DNA from: Paenibacillus tyrphae
GTDB lineage: Bacteria > Bacillota > Bacilli > Paenibacillales > NBRC-103111
Assembly (NCBI RefSeq): GCF_000722545.1
Contig: NZ_JNVM01000066.1
Coordinates: 1 to 39,339, forward strand
Direction: 5' to 3'
Length of the DNA stretch: 39,339 nucleotides
Shown: in pieces, positions 1-7,865 of the stretch
How positions within the stretch are numbered: position 1 is the stretch's first letter
Layout of the letters: each line of letters opens with the position of its first letter
The notes under the pieces: model-generated
Databases searched by the model: none
What the model was told of the DNA's origin: nothing
What the model saw: only the letters and a program-made list of their open reading frames with translations
Made by a program: the position numbers and the translations under genes

Positions 1-108
1 TGACGAGAATTTGCATTCTCTTTATGACACTCACTCGATGTTCAGTTTTCAAAGGGCAATTTCATTTCCCAGCATTCCGATCGGTTAATTCAACCTCTCG
101 AAAGCGAC
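1..108 (-). other. Leader of an rRNA operon (boxA region), transcribed leftward
   Basis: Read on the minus strand, positions 59-42 give TTGCCCTTTGAAAACTGA, the boxA-like motif found in Bacillus/Paenibacillus rRNA leaders and 16S-23S spacers; it loads the Nus antitermination complex. It is followed by ATCGAGTGAGTG and a small hairpin (GAGAAT/ATTCTC, plus positions 5-20). Two strong promoters lie just upstream. The rRNA genes themselves would lie outside the left edge and are not visible, so the assignment rests on the leader motif and the promoters. Confidence 0.75.
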
Positions 109-114
109 CTCCTT

Positions 115-238
115 AATATATCACGTCTGCTCTATCATTGCAAGCTTTATTTTTTTCAAGATTCGAAAGTCTCAAGTTTTTAAAGCCTGCCGCAGAAGCG
201 ACAAGGAGTAATATATCAAATCTGCAAACAGAAAGCAA
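115..238 (-). promoter_or_regulatory. Tandem sigma-A promoters P1 and P2 of an rRNA operon
   Basis: Two promoters are seen on the minus strand. P1 is TTGCTT (238-233), a 17-bp spacer, then TATATT (215-210). P2 is TTGCAA (143-138), a 17-bp spacer, then TATATT (120-115). The two share an identical -10 box. A strongly A/T-rich tract (about 240-265) sits just upstream of P1 and resembles an UP element. Tandem promoters ahead of a boxA leader are the classic arrangement for growth-rate-controlled rRNA operons. Confidence 0.78.
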
Positions 239-292
239 CCCTTTTTTTATATTTAATTTTTTTCCACTAGAATGATTATGACTTAAAGCCAT

Positions 293-335
293 AAAAAAGC
301 CGCGGCCATCCGATTCAACGGCGGCAGCGGCTTTA
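293..335 (-). terminator. Rho-independent terminator after tsaD
   Basis: On the minus strand AAAGCCGC pairs with GCGGCTTT, followed by a run of T residues, 14-56 nt after the tsaD stop. It separates the thiL-tsaD operon from the rRNA promoters downstream. Confidence 0.8.
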
Positions 336-348
336 CTAATGATTTGCG

Positions 349-1416
349 TCAAACCGACCACGCTTCGAGCTTCAGCAGCGGCTCGGCTTTCATGTCGAAC
401 GGGGCGAATTGCCCGCGCCGGTATTTCAAAAAAGCCGCGGCGGCAATCATCGCCGCGTTGTCCGTGCACAGGCTGAGCGGCGGAGCCAGCAGCGGAATGC
501 CAGCTTCCGCGCAGCGAGCCTCGAGCTCGGCGCGCAGACCCTTATTGGCGGCGACCCCGCCGGCAAGGATAAGCTGCTTCGCACCGTAAGCACGCACGGC
601 GCGGAGAGCCTTCTCCACCAGGACGTCGATAACCGAGTCCTGGAAGCCTTTCGCCACGGCCTCTGGGGCCAGCGGCTGGCCTTTCATGGCGGCCTGATTC
701 AGGGCCGCCAGCACGGCCGACTTCAGCCCGCTGAAGCTGAAGTCGTAGGAATCCGGCTCCAGCCAGGCGCGGGGAAGCGTGACCGCTTCCCGGGCCTCAT
801 GCGCCAGCCGGTCAATATGCGGGCCGCCGGGATAAGGCAGCTTGAGCGCCCGCGCGACTTTGTCGTAAGCTTCGCCCACCGCGTCGTCCCGGGTCTGTCC
901 GATAATGCGGAAACGCCCTTCGGCTTCCACAAACACGAGCTCGGTATGGCCTCCGGACACGACCAGCGCAACAAACGGGTATTTCAGCTCATTCACGAGC
1001 TGATTGGCATAAATATGCCCGGCGATATGATGCACGCCGATCAGAGGCAGCTCCAGCGAACAGGCCAGCGCCTTCGCCGCCACCATCCCGACCAGCAAGG
1101 AGCCGACCAGACCGGGCCCTTGCGTCACGGCGACAGCGGCCAGCTCGGCCGGCTTCACGTTCGCCTTGTCCAGCGCCTCTTCAATAATCCACGTGATGGA
1201 TTCCACATGCTTGCGCGAGGCGACCTCGGGCACGACGCCGCCGAATCGTTGATGCGTCTCGATCTGGCTGGACACAACGTTCGCCAAGATGTCTTTACCA
1301 TCGCGGACAATCGCTACGGATGTCTCGTCGCAGCTTGTTTCCACAGCCAATATATAAACGGGTCCGCCGTCCCGGTTGGGGCGAACGGACACCGCTTCGT
1401 TCGATTGTTCGTTCAT
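349..1416 (-). CDS. tsaD: tRNA N6-adenosine threonylcarbamoyltransferase TsaD
   Basis: TsaD transfers the threonylcarbamoyl group from threonylcarbamoyl-AMP to A37 of ANN-decoding tRNAs (t6A) and works with TsaB and TsaE, both encoded just upstream. The 355-residue protein has the family N-terminus ILAVETSCDETSVAIV near residue 22, the metal-binding HIAGH motif (H130, H134), and the glycine-rich nucleotide site LILAGGVAANKGLR. Length is normal for Kae1/TsaD. The ATG at 1416 is chosen because GAGAGGT lies 9 nt upstream and the ASKHA fold starts soon after; the longer reading to 1509 runs into rimI. It is the last gene of the operon and is followed by a terminator at 293-335. The AMP-generating enzyme TsaC is not in the window. 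Confidence 0.97.
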   Translation of the reverse strand: MNEQSNEAVSVRPNRDGGPVYILAVETSCDETSVAIVRDGKDILANVVSSQIETHQRFGGVVPEVASRKHVESITWIIEEALDKANVKPAELAAVAVTQGPGLVGSLLVGMVAAKALACSLELPLIGVHHIAGHIYANQLVNELKYPFVALVVSGGHTELVFVEAEGRFRIIGQTRDDAVGEAYDKVARALKLPYPGGPHIDRLAHEAREAVTLPRAWLEPDSYDFSFSGLKSAVLAALNQAAMKGQPLAPEAVAKGFQDSVIDVLVEKALRAVRAYGAKQLILAGGVAANKGLRAELEARCAEAGIPLLAPPLSLCTDNAAMIAAAAFLKYRRGQFAPFDMKAEPLLKLEAWSV

Positions 1417-1469
1417 CGTCAATAAACCTCTCGTCTGTTCTCGAACCGCCCGCAGGCAGCCGATTTCTT

Positions 1470-1973
1470 TTATTTGGAGAGCCGTTCCGATTTGGGCAGA
1501 TCCGCCCACATAATAATCGCATCTTCTTTATTGTCGGTATAATAGCCCCGTCGAATACCGACGGAACGAAATCCCATCTTCTCATACAAGCGTTGGGCAA
1601 TTAAATTGGATGGACGCACCTCCAGCGTCATGCGGAGCGTCCCGTAAAAAACAGCCGTCTGCTGCATTTCCGCAAGCAGCCGTTCCCCAAGCTTGCGCCC
1701 GCGGTATTTTTCGCGAATCGCGATATTGGTGACGTGCGCCTCCTCCATAATGAGCCACATGCCGCCGTAGCCTGCAATTTCGCCTTCGTACTCCAAAACG
1801 AGATATTTGGCGAAATTATTGCTTGTCAGCTCGTTGTAAAACGCCCCGGCCGTCCAAGGCGTCGCAAACGATTCCTGCTCGATCTCGCAGATCACGGGGA
1901 TGTCGTCCGTGTGCATAGGGCGAAAAAGCATGGCTCCGTCAAAGACAGGCTGCGCTTCGCGTTTAGGTTCCAT
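1470..1973 (-). CDS. rimI: Ribosomal protein bS18 N-alpha-acetyltransferase RimI
   Basis: GNAT-fold acetyltransferase. In RimI the acetyl group of acetyl-CoA goes to the N-terminus of ribosomal protein S18. The 167-residue protein shows the family start (FRPMHTDDIPVICEIEQESF, then TPW), the acetyl-CoA P-loop region IREKYRGRKLGERLL, and the C-terminal substrate segment RLYEKMGFRSVGIRRGYY. The ATG at 1973 is preceded by GGGGAGG about 10 nt upstream and lies 16 nt after tsaB; the longer reading overlaps tsaB. rimI between tsaB and tsaD is the standard Bacillales order, which supports RimI over a generic GNAT. A 53-nt gap separates it from tsaD. Confidence 0.93.
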   Translation of the reverse strand: MEPKREAQPVFDGAMLFRPMHTDDIPVICEIEQESFATPWTAGAFYNELTSNNFAKYLVLEYEGEIAGYGGMWLIMEEAHVTNIAIREKYRGRKLGERLLAEMQQTAVFYGTLRMTLEVRPSNLIAQRLYEKMGFRSVGIRRGYYTDNKEDAIIMWADLPKSERLSK

Positions 1974-1989
1974 ATCGGACAGGCCTCCC

Positions 1990-2853
1990 CTAAGATTTCT
2001 TGGCGAGAAGTTTGGCTTCCGCTTCCGCCAATTGCGTATAGTTCGGAACCAATCCGTGAACATCCTCGGTTTCCCCCCGCTTCCACCGCATCAGGCCAAG
2101 CTCAGCGACATGACGGGCCCGCAGCTCATGCGGAGCTTCCGTTACCGGTCCGCCCCACCGGGAGGCAAACGAACGGATCGCTTCCTGATGCAGCTCCAGC
2201 TCGCCCGTAAAAACAACGCGGCCGGGTCCGGTTTTCGCCTCTGCACCCAAGGAAAGGAGCTCGTCCGTCCAAGAGGCGGTCAGACGAATACCGTCCGGCA
2301 CCTGGCACTTCCAGCCCTCAGGCGAAACGGCGTACAGCGCCGTAAACGCTTGTCCCCTGCGGGCGTCGATCAGCGGGACGACCCATGTCGTCTCCCCCGT
2401 CGCGCGCGCCGCGTCAAGCAGCGAATCCATCCCCTGAAGCGCTCCGCCCCGCACAGTTTCCCCGTCTTGAAGCGAGCCGAATTCCGAGGCGGAGCCGGCT
2501 CCGCCGAGCGCCAACGCTTCGAGCGTAGAGACGCCGAGCAAAGCCAGCTTCTGCGTCCAGGCAAAGGTTTTGGCCACCGTTACGCCGATTCGCACGCCGG
2601 TATAGGAACCGGGCCCGACGCCGACGGCAAACGCCGACAGCTCGTCCGGCCGTACGCCGCACTCCGCCATGAGCCGCTGCAAGTTCGGCACGAGGTAAAG
2701 CGAATGGTTTCGCTCCGCTTTCGAAGTAATTTCCCCCAGAATTTCCTGTCCCCGGGTCAACGCGGTCGTCATCGACACGGTTGACGTATCGACGGAAAGC
2801 ATAAGCTTGCCGTCGCCATATAAAGTCGAATCTGATGCCGTATTCTGAATCAT
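1990..2853 (-). CDS. tsaB: tRNA threonylcarbamoyladenosine biosynthesis protein TsaB
   Basis: TsaB is the inactive ASKHA paralogue that dimerises with TsaD and supports t6A formation with TsaE. The family signature is present: LSVDTSTVSMTTAL near the start, AERNHSLYLVP, and the conserved GVGPGSYTGVRIGVTVAK segment. The chosen start, 2853, makes an ATGA overlap with the tsaE stop, the usual coupling in this operon. An ATG at 2802 would give a protein nearer the usual family N-terminus but has no clear ribosome binding site; another ATG lies at 2862. The 287-residue product is longer than many TsaB proteins (about 230), with extra sequence in the C-terminal half (about residues 110-210). Confidence 0.93.
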   Translation of the reverse strand: MIQNTASDSTLYGDGKLMLSVDTSTVSMTTALTRGQEILGEITSKAERNHSLYLVPNLQRLMAECGVRPDELSAFAVGVGPGSYTGVRIGVTVAKTFAWTQKLALLGVSTLEALALGGAGSASEFGSLQDGETVRGGALQGMDSLLDAARATGETTWVVPLIDARRGQAFTALYAVSPEGWKCQVPDGIRLTASWTDELLSLGAEAKTGPGRVVFTGELELHQEAIRSFASRWGGPVTEAPHELRARHVAELGLMRWKRGETEDVHGLVPNYTQLAEAEAKLLAKKS

Positions 2854-3326
2854 TTTAACCATCCGTTCTGTTGTAGCTTCGCACACCACGCTTCATAAGG
2901 GTCGCCTGACGGCTTGAGCGTGAAGCTCCGCCCGTCTTCTCCGTCGGTCTCAATCCGAATCTCCAACCGATGCGGAGGCAAAATCTCTTCGATCAGCGAA
3001 GCCCATTCGACAAGCGTAATGCCGTTTCCGTAAAAGTATTCGTCCAGCCCCAAGTCATCCGCCTCTTCCAAAGACAACCGGTATACGTCCATATGGTAGA
3101 AAGGGAACTCGGAACCCTCGTATTCTTTGATGATCGTAAACGTAGGACTGTTCACGATGCCCTTGACGCCTATCGCCTTGGCTACCGCTTGTGAGAATGT
3201 CGTCTTGCCCGCCCCCAGGTCGCCGTCCAGCGTAATGACGGTCCCCGGGATAAACAACGAGGCCAAGCGTTCCGCCAATACGGAAGTATCGGCTACTTGA
3301 CGGGCTTGAAATGCATAAGTGGCCAT
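2850..3326 (-). CDS. tsaE: tRNA threonylcarbamoyladenosine biosynthesis ATPase TsaE
   Basis: TsaE is the small P-loop ATPase that binds and hydrolyses ATP at the TsaB-TsaD complex during t6A turnover. The 158-residue protein has a Walker A motif GDLGAGKTT (residues 35-43), the family segment NSPTFTIIKEYEG, the HMDVYRL motif and the LVEWASLIEEILP segment typical of YjeE/TsaE. An AGGGA ribosome binding site precedes the ATG. It lies 15 nt after thiL and overlaps tsaB by ATGA, so the two are probably translationally coupled. Confidence 0.95.
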   Translation of the reverse strand: MATYAFQARQVADTSVLAERLASLFIPGTVITLDGDLGAGKTTFSQAVAKAIGVKGIVNSPTFTIIKEYEGSEFPFYHMDVYRLSLEEADDLGLDEYFYGNGITLVEWASLIEEILPPHRLEIRIETDGEDGRSFTLKPSGDPYEAWCAKLQQNGWLK

Positions 3327-3341
3327 GTCAGGATCGTCCCT

Positions 3342-4379
3342 TCACCCGGTAAAATGATTATAGCCGCGCTTGGCGAGCGGTACCACACTACCGTCGCTGC
3401 GCACAAGCCGTACGCCGGAATGCTCCCCGTGGACATATCCGATCAGATAGAGCGGCAGCCCCGCTTCCTTAAACTGCGTCTGCAGCTCGACGGCGTGCTC
3501 GGCAGGCGCCGTTCCGATTAATTGGTAATCCTCGCCGCCGTACAGCATGTAATCGAGCGGGTCCTTTCCTTGCCTTGAAGCATATTCCAGCAGCTCGCCC
3601 GACACGGGAATCCGATCTTCGATCAGATCGATTCCGATATTCGACGCCGCGGCAATTTCCCACGCTTCGCTGGCGATCCCGTCGCTGACGTCGTTAAGCG
3701 CATGACAGAAGCCGGACCGCCGCAGCAGCTCGCCGGCCTCGATCTGCGGCTCCGGACGACAGTGCGCCCGGATCAGTCCGGGATACCGCTTCAGCTCCGG
3801 GTCGTCGTCCCATTCCTCCGCCGGCTTGTTCTTCCCCAGAAGCCATTCCAATCCGGCCGCCGAATCGCCGGTAAAACCGGTAATAAATACGACATCTCCC
3901 AGCCTGGCTGTCGAGCGGAGCAGCGCTTTGTCCGGTTCCGTCTCTCCGATCACCGTGACGGTCAGCGTGACGCCCCCGATACACGACGTCGTATCCCCGC
4001 CTGCAACAACGACCCGGTAACGGTTCGCGCATTCGTACAACCCGTCGTACATCGCGCGCACACGCTCCACCGGCGTCGACTTCGGCATACTGAGCGCCAC
4101 GAGGGCATACCGCGGGGTTCCTCCCATCGCAGCGATATCGCTGACGGCGGAAGCCATCGCTTTGTACCCGATATCCGCATCGCGCATCGTCACTCGCTTG
4201 AAATGAATATCTTCCGTCATCGTATCGCAAGTGAGAATCCACCGGCTATCCGAAGAGGCGCGAACGACGGCCGCATCGTCGCCGATCCCTGTCTCTACGC
4301 CGCCGGCCCGTTGAAAAGCGATCGTTTGCTTCCCGCCGTTCAGCAGGTCGATCAGCGTAAATTCGTCGACCGAGCTCAC
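3342..4379 (-). CDS. thiL: Thiamine-monophosphate kinase ThiL
   Basis: ThiL phosphorylates thiamine monophosphate with ATP to give the cofactor thiamine diphosphate. The 345-residue protein has the AIR-synthase-like motifs: GIGDDAAVV, the metal-binding CDTMTEDIHF, AVSDIAAMGGTPRYALVAL, VAGGDTT, NDVSDGIASE and YGGEDYQL. A GTG start at 4379 is chosen: GGAGG lies 9 nt upstream, the protein then begins close to the family N-terminus, and a sigma-A promoter has its -10 box at 4412-4417. That box leaves no room to translate the alternative TTG at 4409. First gene of the thiL-tsaE-tsaB-rimI-tsaD operon, an order also known in Bacillus. Confidence 0.95.
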   Translation of the reverse strand: MSSVDEFTLIDLLNGGKQTIAFQRAGGVETGIGDDAAVVRASSDSRWILTCDTMTEDIHFKRVTMRDADIGYKAMASAVSDIAAMGGTPRYALVALSMPKSTPVERVRAMYDGLYECANRYRVVVAGGDTTSCIGGVTLTVTVIGETEPDKALLRSTARLGDVVFITGFTGDSAAGLEWLLGKNKPAEEWDDDPELKRYPGLIRAHCRPEPQIEAGELLRRSGFCHALNDVSDGIASEAWEIAAASNIGIDLIEDRIPVSGELLEYASRQGKDPLDYMLYGGEDYQLIGTAPAEHAVELQTQFKEAGLPLYLIGYVHGEHSGVRLVRSDGSVVPLAKRGYNHFTG

Positions 4380-4411
4380 ATCTATCCGCCTCCGCTCTTG
4401 TATTGACAACT

Positions 4412-4440
4412 ATTATAGCCGTTCCTTTGTATCTAGACAA
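4412..4440 (-). promoter_or_regulatory. Sigma-A promoter of the thiL-tsaEB-rimI-tsaD operon
   Basis: On the minus strand TTGTCT (4440-4435), 17-bp spacer, TATAAT (4417-4412). The predicted transcript starts near 4405, about 25 nt before the thiL GTG codon. This settles the thiL start. Confidence 0.75.
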
Positions 4441-4587
4441 ACATGCCGTTTTGCTATTGTTTCGGAGCGCCGAGTATCGTTCGAAACGCTTGTTGCTCCC
4501 GGATCTTTCAGGTATATCATACCACCGATTCCCTATGACTGACTATCGGCTTGCCTGATTGTATAAGCCCCGAAGCCGCTTTGCCGC

Positions 4588-4650
4588 AGCAAAAAAAGCT
4601 TCCCCAGCCACGGGCCCTCTAGGCCTGCATGCTTTCGGAAAGCTTTTGCT
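4588..4650 (-). terminator. Rho-independent terminator after sspH
   Basis: On the minus strand an AAAGCTTTCC arm pairs, with one bulge, with GGGGAAGCTTTTTTT. The arms enclose an inner GGCC/GGCC stem and end in seven T residues. It closes the 69-codon gene/sspH operon. Confidence 0.75.
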
Positions 4651-4671
4651 CAAACACGATCCTCGCAGGAG

Positions 4672-4854
4672 TTATTGGACTTCCTGAAGCTCTCCGACCG
4701 GAACGACGCGGGCGTCGGCAGGACGATCTTCCACATGGACTTTGGCCGTTTCCTGCTCGGAGTCTACGCTGTCGATCCATACGGATACGCCGTTCAACTC
4801 CACGCTGACCTTTTCTTCGGATTTCATAATTTCTTGAGCGCGGTATACTTTCAT
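4672..4854 (-). CDS. sspH: H-type small acid-soluble spore protein (SspH family)
   Basis: A 60-residue protein matching the H-type SASP family: a start of the MKVYRAQEIMKS kind, the core VSVELNGVSVWIDSVD, and a C-terminal VPVGEL segment. These minor SASPs are made in the forespore and packed into the spore core. The start overlaps the stop of the upstream 69-codon gene (ATGA), so the two are probably cotranslated. A terminator follows at 4588-4650. The ku gene lies divergently beyond the upstream gene, another forespore-associated function in Bacillus. Confidence 0.88.
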   Translation of the reverse strand: MKVYRAQEIMKSEEKVSVELNGVSVWIDSVDSEQETAKVHVEDRPADARVVPVGELQEVQ

Positions 4855-5060
4855 TGCCCGTTGCCCTCCCCGCTGATAACCGATTCGGGATGATCCATCG
4901 TATCGGTCGTCGATTCCTCGATCAGTCCGTTATGGATCGTCACCTGCCCGCCGCCAAGACCTTCGTTGATCATCCGGTCGATGTCCATAAAATTGGAGTC
5001 CCGCCCTTCATGGGCCGCATCATCCGTAAACTTGCCCCCGGACGTATTTGCTTCGCTCAT
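4851..5060 (-). CDS. Small acidic protein of unknown function, coupled to sspH
   Basis: A 69-residue acidic, glycine-containing protein with no signal peptide or membrane segment. The middle reads DSNFMDIDRMINEGLGGG and the end is rich in Glu, Ser and Thr. I do not recognise a named family. The ATG at 5060 has GGAGGAGG about 10 nt upstream. The reading frame stays open further 5', but that part is antisense to ku. The stop overlaps the sspH start by ATGA, which ties its expression to a spore protein and suggests a role in the spore; that role is inference. Confidence 0.72.
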   Translation of the reverse strand: MSEANTSGGKFTDDAAHEGRDSNFMDIDRMINEGLGGGQVTIHNGLIEESTTDTMDHPESVISGEGNGQ

Positions 5061-5138
5061 GATTCCTTTTCCTCCTCCGATCGAAATGTTCGGGCCGGCA
5101 TGACGATGCTGTTTGGCCATCCATGCAGCCTTCTTCTG

Positions 5139-5169
5139 TAGCATGTCCCAATTTCTTGCGCCGACATTC
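5139..5169 (-). promoter_or_regulatory. Candidate forespore (sigma-G-like) promoter for the sspH operon
   Basis: On the minus strand GAATG (5169-5165), 19-bp spacer, CATGCTA (5145-5139). This fits the sigma-G pattern GHATR / CATWHTA, but the spacer is one base longer than usual. It lies about 80 nt upstream of the 69-codon gene. The fit to an sspH operon is biologically sensible; not proven. Confidence 0.4.
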
Positions 5170-5253
5170 GCGCGCGGTGTAATGGGACGCTTCCATTTTG
5201 CGTATACTGTATAGAAAGTAGACGGCCAGCTCAGGCCCCCGGGAGGTACAGCC

Positions 5254-6114
5254 ATGCATACGGTTTGGAAAGGCGCCATCAGCTTCGGCTTGGTGCACGT
5301 GCCCGTCAAGATGTTCTCGGCGACGGAAGACAAAGACATCTCGATGCGCATGATTCATAAGGATTGCAGCACGCCGCTGAATTTCGTCCGCAAATGCCAG
5401 CACTGCGATCGCGAAGTGGAGTGGGGGGAAATCGTCCGGGGCTACGAATACGAGCCGGGCTCGTTCGTGCTGTTCGAGAAGGACGAGCTGGAGAAGCTGA
5501 CCGGCGAGATCACCAAAGAAATCAAGATTCTCGATTTCGTCGACTTGTCGGACATTGACCCGGTTTATTTTCAGAAAACGTACTACCTCGCTCCGAACGA
5601 AACCGGTGCCGGGGCCTATAGTCTGCTGCTCGAAGCGATGCGGCAAACGGGCAAAATCGGCATTGCCAAAGTATCCATCCGGTCCAAAAGCAGCTTGGCC
5701 GCCATTCGCATTATCGACCGGTGCATTGCGATGGAGACAATTTTTTACCCGGACGAAATCCGCTCGGTGGAGCATGTGCCGAACCTCCCGGAGCAGAGCA
5801 ACGTGAACGAGAAAGAGCTCGAAATGGCGAAGCTGCTGATCGGCCAGCTGGCAACGTCGTTCGAGCCGGAAAAATACAAGGACGATTACCGCTCAGCCGT
5901 GCTGCAAGCGATCGAGTCGAAGGTTTCCGGTCAACAGGTTCGCGTCGCGCCAGAGCCGCATAAAGCGAACGTCATCGATCTGATGGCCGCGCTGCAGGCG
6001 AGCCTTGAAGCGGTCAAACCGGTAGTAACCGAGCCGACGCCGGGGACGACCGAGAAAGCCAAAGCCGCGAAACCAAGAAAAGGCAAGGCGAAAACGAAAG
6101 AAACGATCGGCTGA
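5254..6114 (+). CDS. ku: Non-homologous end joining protein Ku
   Basis: Bacterial Ku forms a homodimeric ring on DNA ends and recruits LigD for repair, especially in spores or stationary cells. The 286-residue protein starts MHTVWKGAISFGLVHVPVK, the Ku hallmark. It contains the paired cysteines of the CQHCDREVEW segment, the KTYYLAP motif, and a lysine/alanine-rich C-terminal tail (about residues 260-286) of the kind that contacts LigD and DNA. GGGAGGT lies 6 nt before the ATG. It is divergent from the sspH pair. The ligase and polymerase partners are encoded at 8083 and 13380 rather than next to it. Confidence 0.96.
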   Translation: MHTVWKGAISFGLVHVPVKMFSATEDKDISMRMIHKDCSTPLNFVRKCQHCDREVEWGEIVRGYEYEPGSFVLFEKDELEKLTGEITKEIKILDFVDLSDIDPVYFQKTYYLAPNETGAGAYSLLLEAMRQTGKIGIAKVSIRSKSSLAAIRIIDRCIAMETIFYPDEIRSVEHVPNLPEQSNVNEKELEMAKLLIGQLATSFEPEKYKDDYRSAVLQAIESKVSGQQVRVAPEPHKANVIDLMAALQASLEAVKPVVTEPTPGTTEKAKAAKPRKGKAKTKETIG

Positions 6115-6131
6115 GCGCCGATCGTTTCTTT
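6097..6131. terminator. Hairpin terminator between ku and the ABC-F gene
   Basis: A perfect 15-bp inverted repeat, AAAGAAACGATCGGC and its complement, with a 5-nt loop. It overlaps the ku stop codon. T-rich sequence follows on both strands, so it may serve both converging genes. Confidence 0.75.
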
Positions 6132-6159
6132 GTGCCGGGAGGGATCCCTTTCTCCGTGC

Positions 6160-7695
6160 TTACTTGCTCCAGTCCTGCAAGCGCCAAACCTGAGTAATCC
6201 AATCTTCATAGAATTCCGGCTCGTGGGAAACGAGCAGAATGGTGCCTTTGTACGCCTTCAGCGCATCCTTGAACGCTTCCTTCGCCCGGACGTCCAAATG
6301 GTTCGTAGGTTCATCCAGTACGAGAAGATTGCTGTCCGTCAGCATGAGCTCGCACAAACGGACCTTCGCCTGCTCCCCGCCGCTAAGCGAGCTTAGGGGC
6401 TGCCGGATATGCTTTTCGGTCAAGCCGGCCATGCCTAGCGTCTGCCGGATTTCCTTCTGGGTCTTATCCGGGCGCAACGACCACAGCCGCTCAAGCGCCG
6501 TTTCGTCCGAAGGCAATTGCTCCTGGGCGAAATAGGCCGGTTTGACCCGTTCGCCGAGCTGTACCGTGCCGCTTAACGGCAGCAGAAGGCCCAGCATCGT
6601 TTTGAGCATGGTCGATTTCCCAATGCCGTTGTACCCGACAATCGCCACTTTTTCCCCGCGTTTCATTTGCAGGTTTACGGGAACGGATAGCGGCTCCGCA
6701 TAGCCGAATTGCAGCTGTTTCGCTTCCATGATCCGGTTCACGGGTTCCATATGAACATGAAAGCTGTAGCGGGGTCGGGACCCGGACGTCGGTTTCTCGA
6801 TCCGCTCCATTCGCTCCAGCGCTTTTTCCCGGCTTTTCGCTTGCTTGGCTTTCCGGTTCCGGTTCTTTTGGATAAAACTCTCCAGCCGGTCGATTTCCTT
6901 CTGCTGGCGCTCGTACGCGTCCTGCCACTGCAGTCGGCTTAGTTCGTAATTTTTGACGAATGCGGCATAGTTCCCGGCGTAACGTTTGATCGTCTGATGC
7001 TCTAAATGAAAGATCGTCGCTGTAATTTCATTCAGGAAGGCTTCGTCATGCGAGACGACCAGATACGCCTGCTCGTAACGCTTCAAATAGCCGGTCAGCC
7101 ATTCGATATGCACGTCGTCCAAGTAGTTGGTCGGCTCGTCAAGCAATAAAACGTGCGGCTCCTCCAGCAGCAGCTTGCCCAGCAGTAGCTTCGTGCGCTG
7201 CCCCCCGCTCAGCTTGTCGACCTCCCGGTCTTTGCCGAGCTCAAGAATGCCTAATCCCGCAGCCACCTCTTCGATCTTGGAGTCGATGCCGTAAAAATCG
7301 GCATGCTCCAGCCGGCTCTGCAGCTCACCGTACCGGGTTAACAGCAGTTCGAGGTTGGCGTCCGCCGCGACCATTTGCTCCGCGACCTGATGCAAGGCCC
7401 GTTCCAGCTCATACAGATGAGCGAAAGCGCCCCGCAAGTAATCCATAATCGTCATTCCCGCCTGCAGATCGGCGTGCTGCTCCAAATAACCGAGCCGCGC
7501 TTGCGGAGGCCATTCGATCTTGCCCGCATCAGGAAGCAGCTGTCCCGCTAAGACACGCAGCAAGGTCGACTTACCGGCCCCATTGCTGCCGACAAGTCCC
7601 GCATGCTCTCCTCGCAGCAGCCGGAACTGGATATTTTGGAATATTTTTTTATCCCCATACGTATGGGTAAGCTGTTCGACGTTCAACATACTCAT
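6160..7695 (-). CDS. ABC-F family ribosome-associated ATPase (YfmM-like)
   Basis: ABC-F proteins are soluble twin-ATPase factors that enter the ribosomal E site; some protect against antibiotics, others rescue stalled ribosomes. The 511-residue protein has two nucleotide-binding domains: Walker A GSNGAGKST and GYNGIGKST, signatures LSGGQ and LSGGE, and Walker B LLLDEPTNYLD and LVLDEPTNHLD. Between them is a basic coiled-coil linker (about residues 235-320) including FIQKNRNRKAKQAKSREK. No membrane segments are present. From memory the N-terminus FRLLRGEHAGLVGSNGAGKS is closest to Bacillus YfmM, which I cannot verify. GGAG lies about 11 nt before the ATG. The long leader carries a small peptide ORF and an intrinsic terminator, which points to regulation by ribosome stalling. 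Confidence 0.93.
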   Translation of the reverse strand: MSMLNVEQLTHTYGDKKIFQNIQFRLLRGEHAGLVGSNGAGKSTLLRVLAGQLLPDAGKIEWPPQARLGYLEQHADLQAGMTIMDYLRGAFAHLYELERALHQVAEQMVAADANLELLLTRYGELQSRLEHADFYGIDSKIEEVAAGLGILELGKDREVDKLSGGQRTKLLLGKLLLEEPHVLLLDEPTNYLDDVHIEWLTGYLKRYEQAYLVVSHDEAFLNEITATIFHLEHQTIKRYAGNYAAFVKNYELSRLQWQDAYERQQKEIDRLESFIQKNRNRKAKQAKSREKALERMERIEKPTSGSRPRYSFHVHMEPVNRIMEAKQLQFGYAEPLSVPVNLQMKRGEKVAIVGYNGIGKSTMLKTMLGLLLPLSGTVQLGERVKPAYFAQEQLPSDETALERLWSLRPDKTQKEIRQTLGMAGLTEKHIRQPLSSLSGGEQAKVRLCELMLTDSNLLVLDEPTNHLDVRAKEAFKDALKAYKGTILLVSHEPEFYEDWITQVWRLQDWSK

Positions 7696-7784
7696 GAAAG
7701 CTCTCTCCTTCTCGCTTCAGGTTCGAAGCCAACCGGAGAAACAGCCGGACAAAACTCTATTCAATTAGCTAAAGTTGTGGAAAA

Positions 7785-7820
7785 CAAAAAACGGGCAAGG
7801 CGAACACGCACCTGACCCGT
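7785..7820 (-). terminator. Leader transcription attenuator upstream of the ABC-F gene
   Basis: On the minus strand ACGGG (7820-7816) pairs with CCCGT, and AGGTG with CGCCT, with a 2x2 internal loop between them. Six T residues (7791-7786) follow immediately. It lies between the promoter at 8000-8029 and the ABC-F start codon at 7695, so it would stop transcription before the gene unless disrupted. Confidence 0.75.
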
Positions 7821-7865
7821 TGCAAATTGTATCATTTGAACGAAAGGAATCGAGTTCTTTATCTA

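Noticed and set aside
409..1425. Long plus-strand frame over tsaD
   Set aside because: Antisense shadow of a certain gene; no family features and no ribosome binding site.
7785..7820. Terminator serving a plus-strand transcript
   Set aside because: T run is only on the minus strand, and no plus-strand gene ends there.
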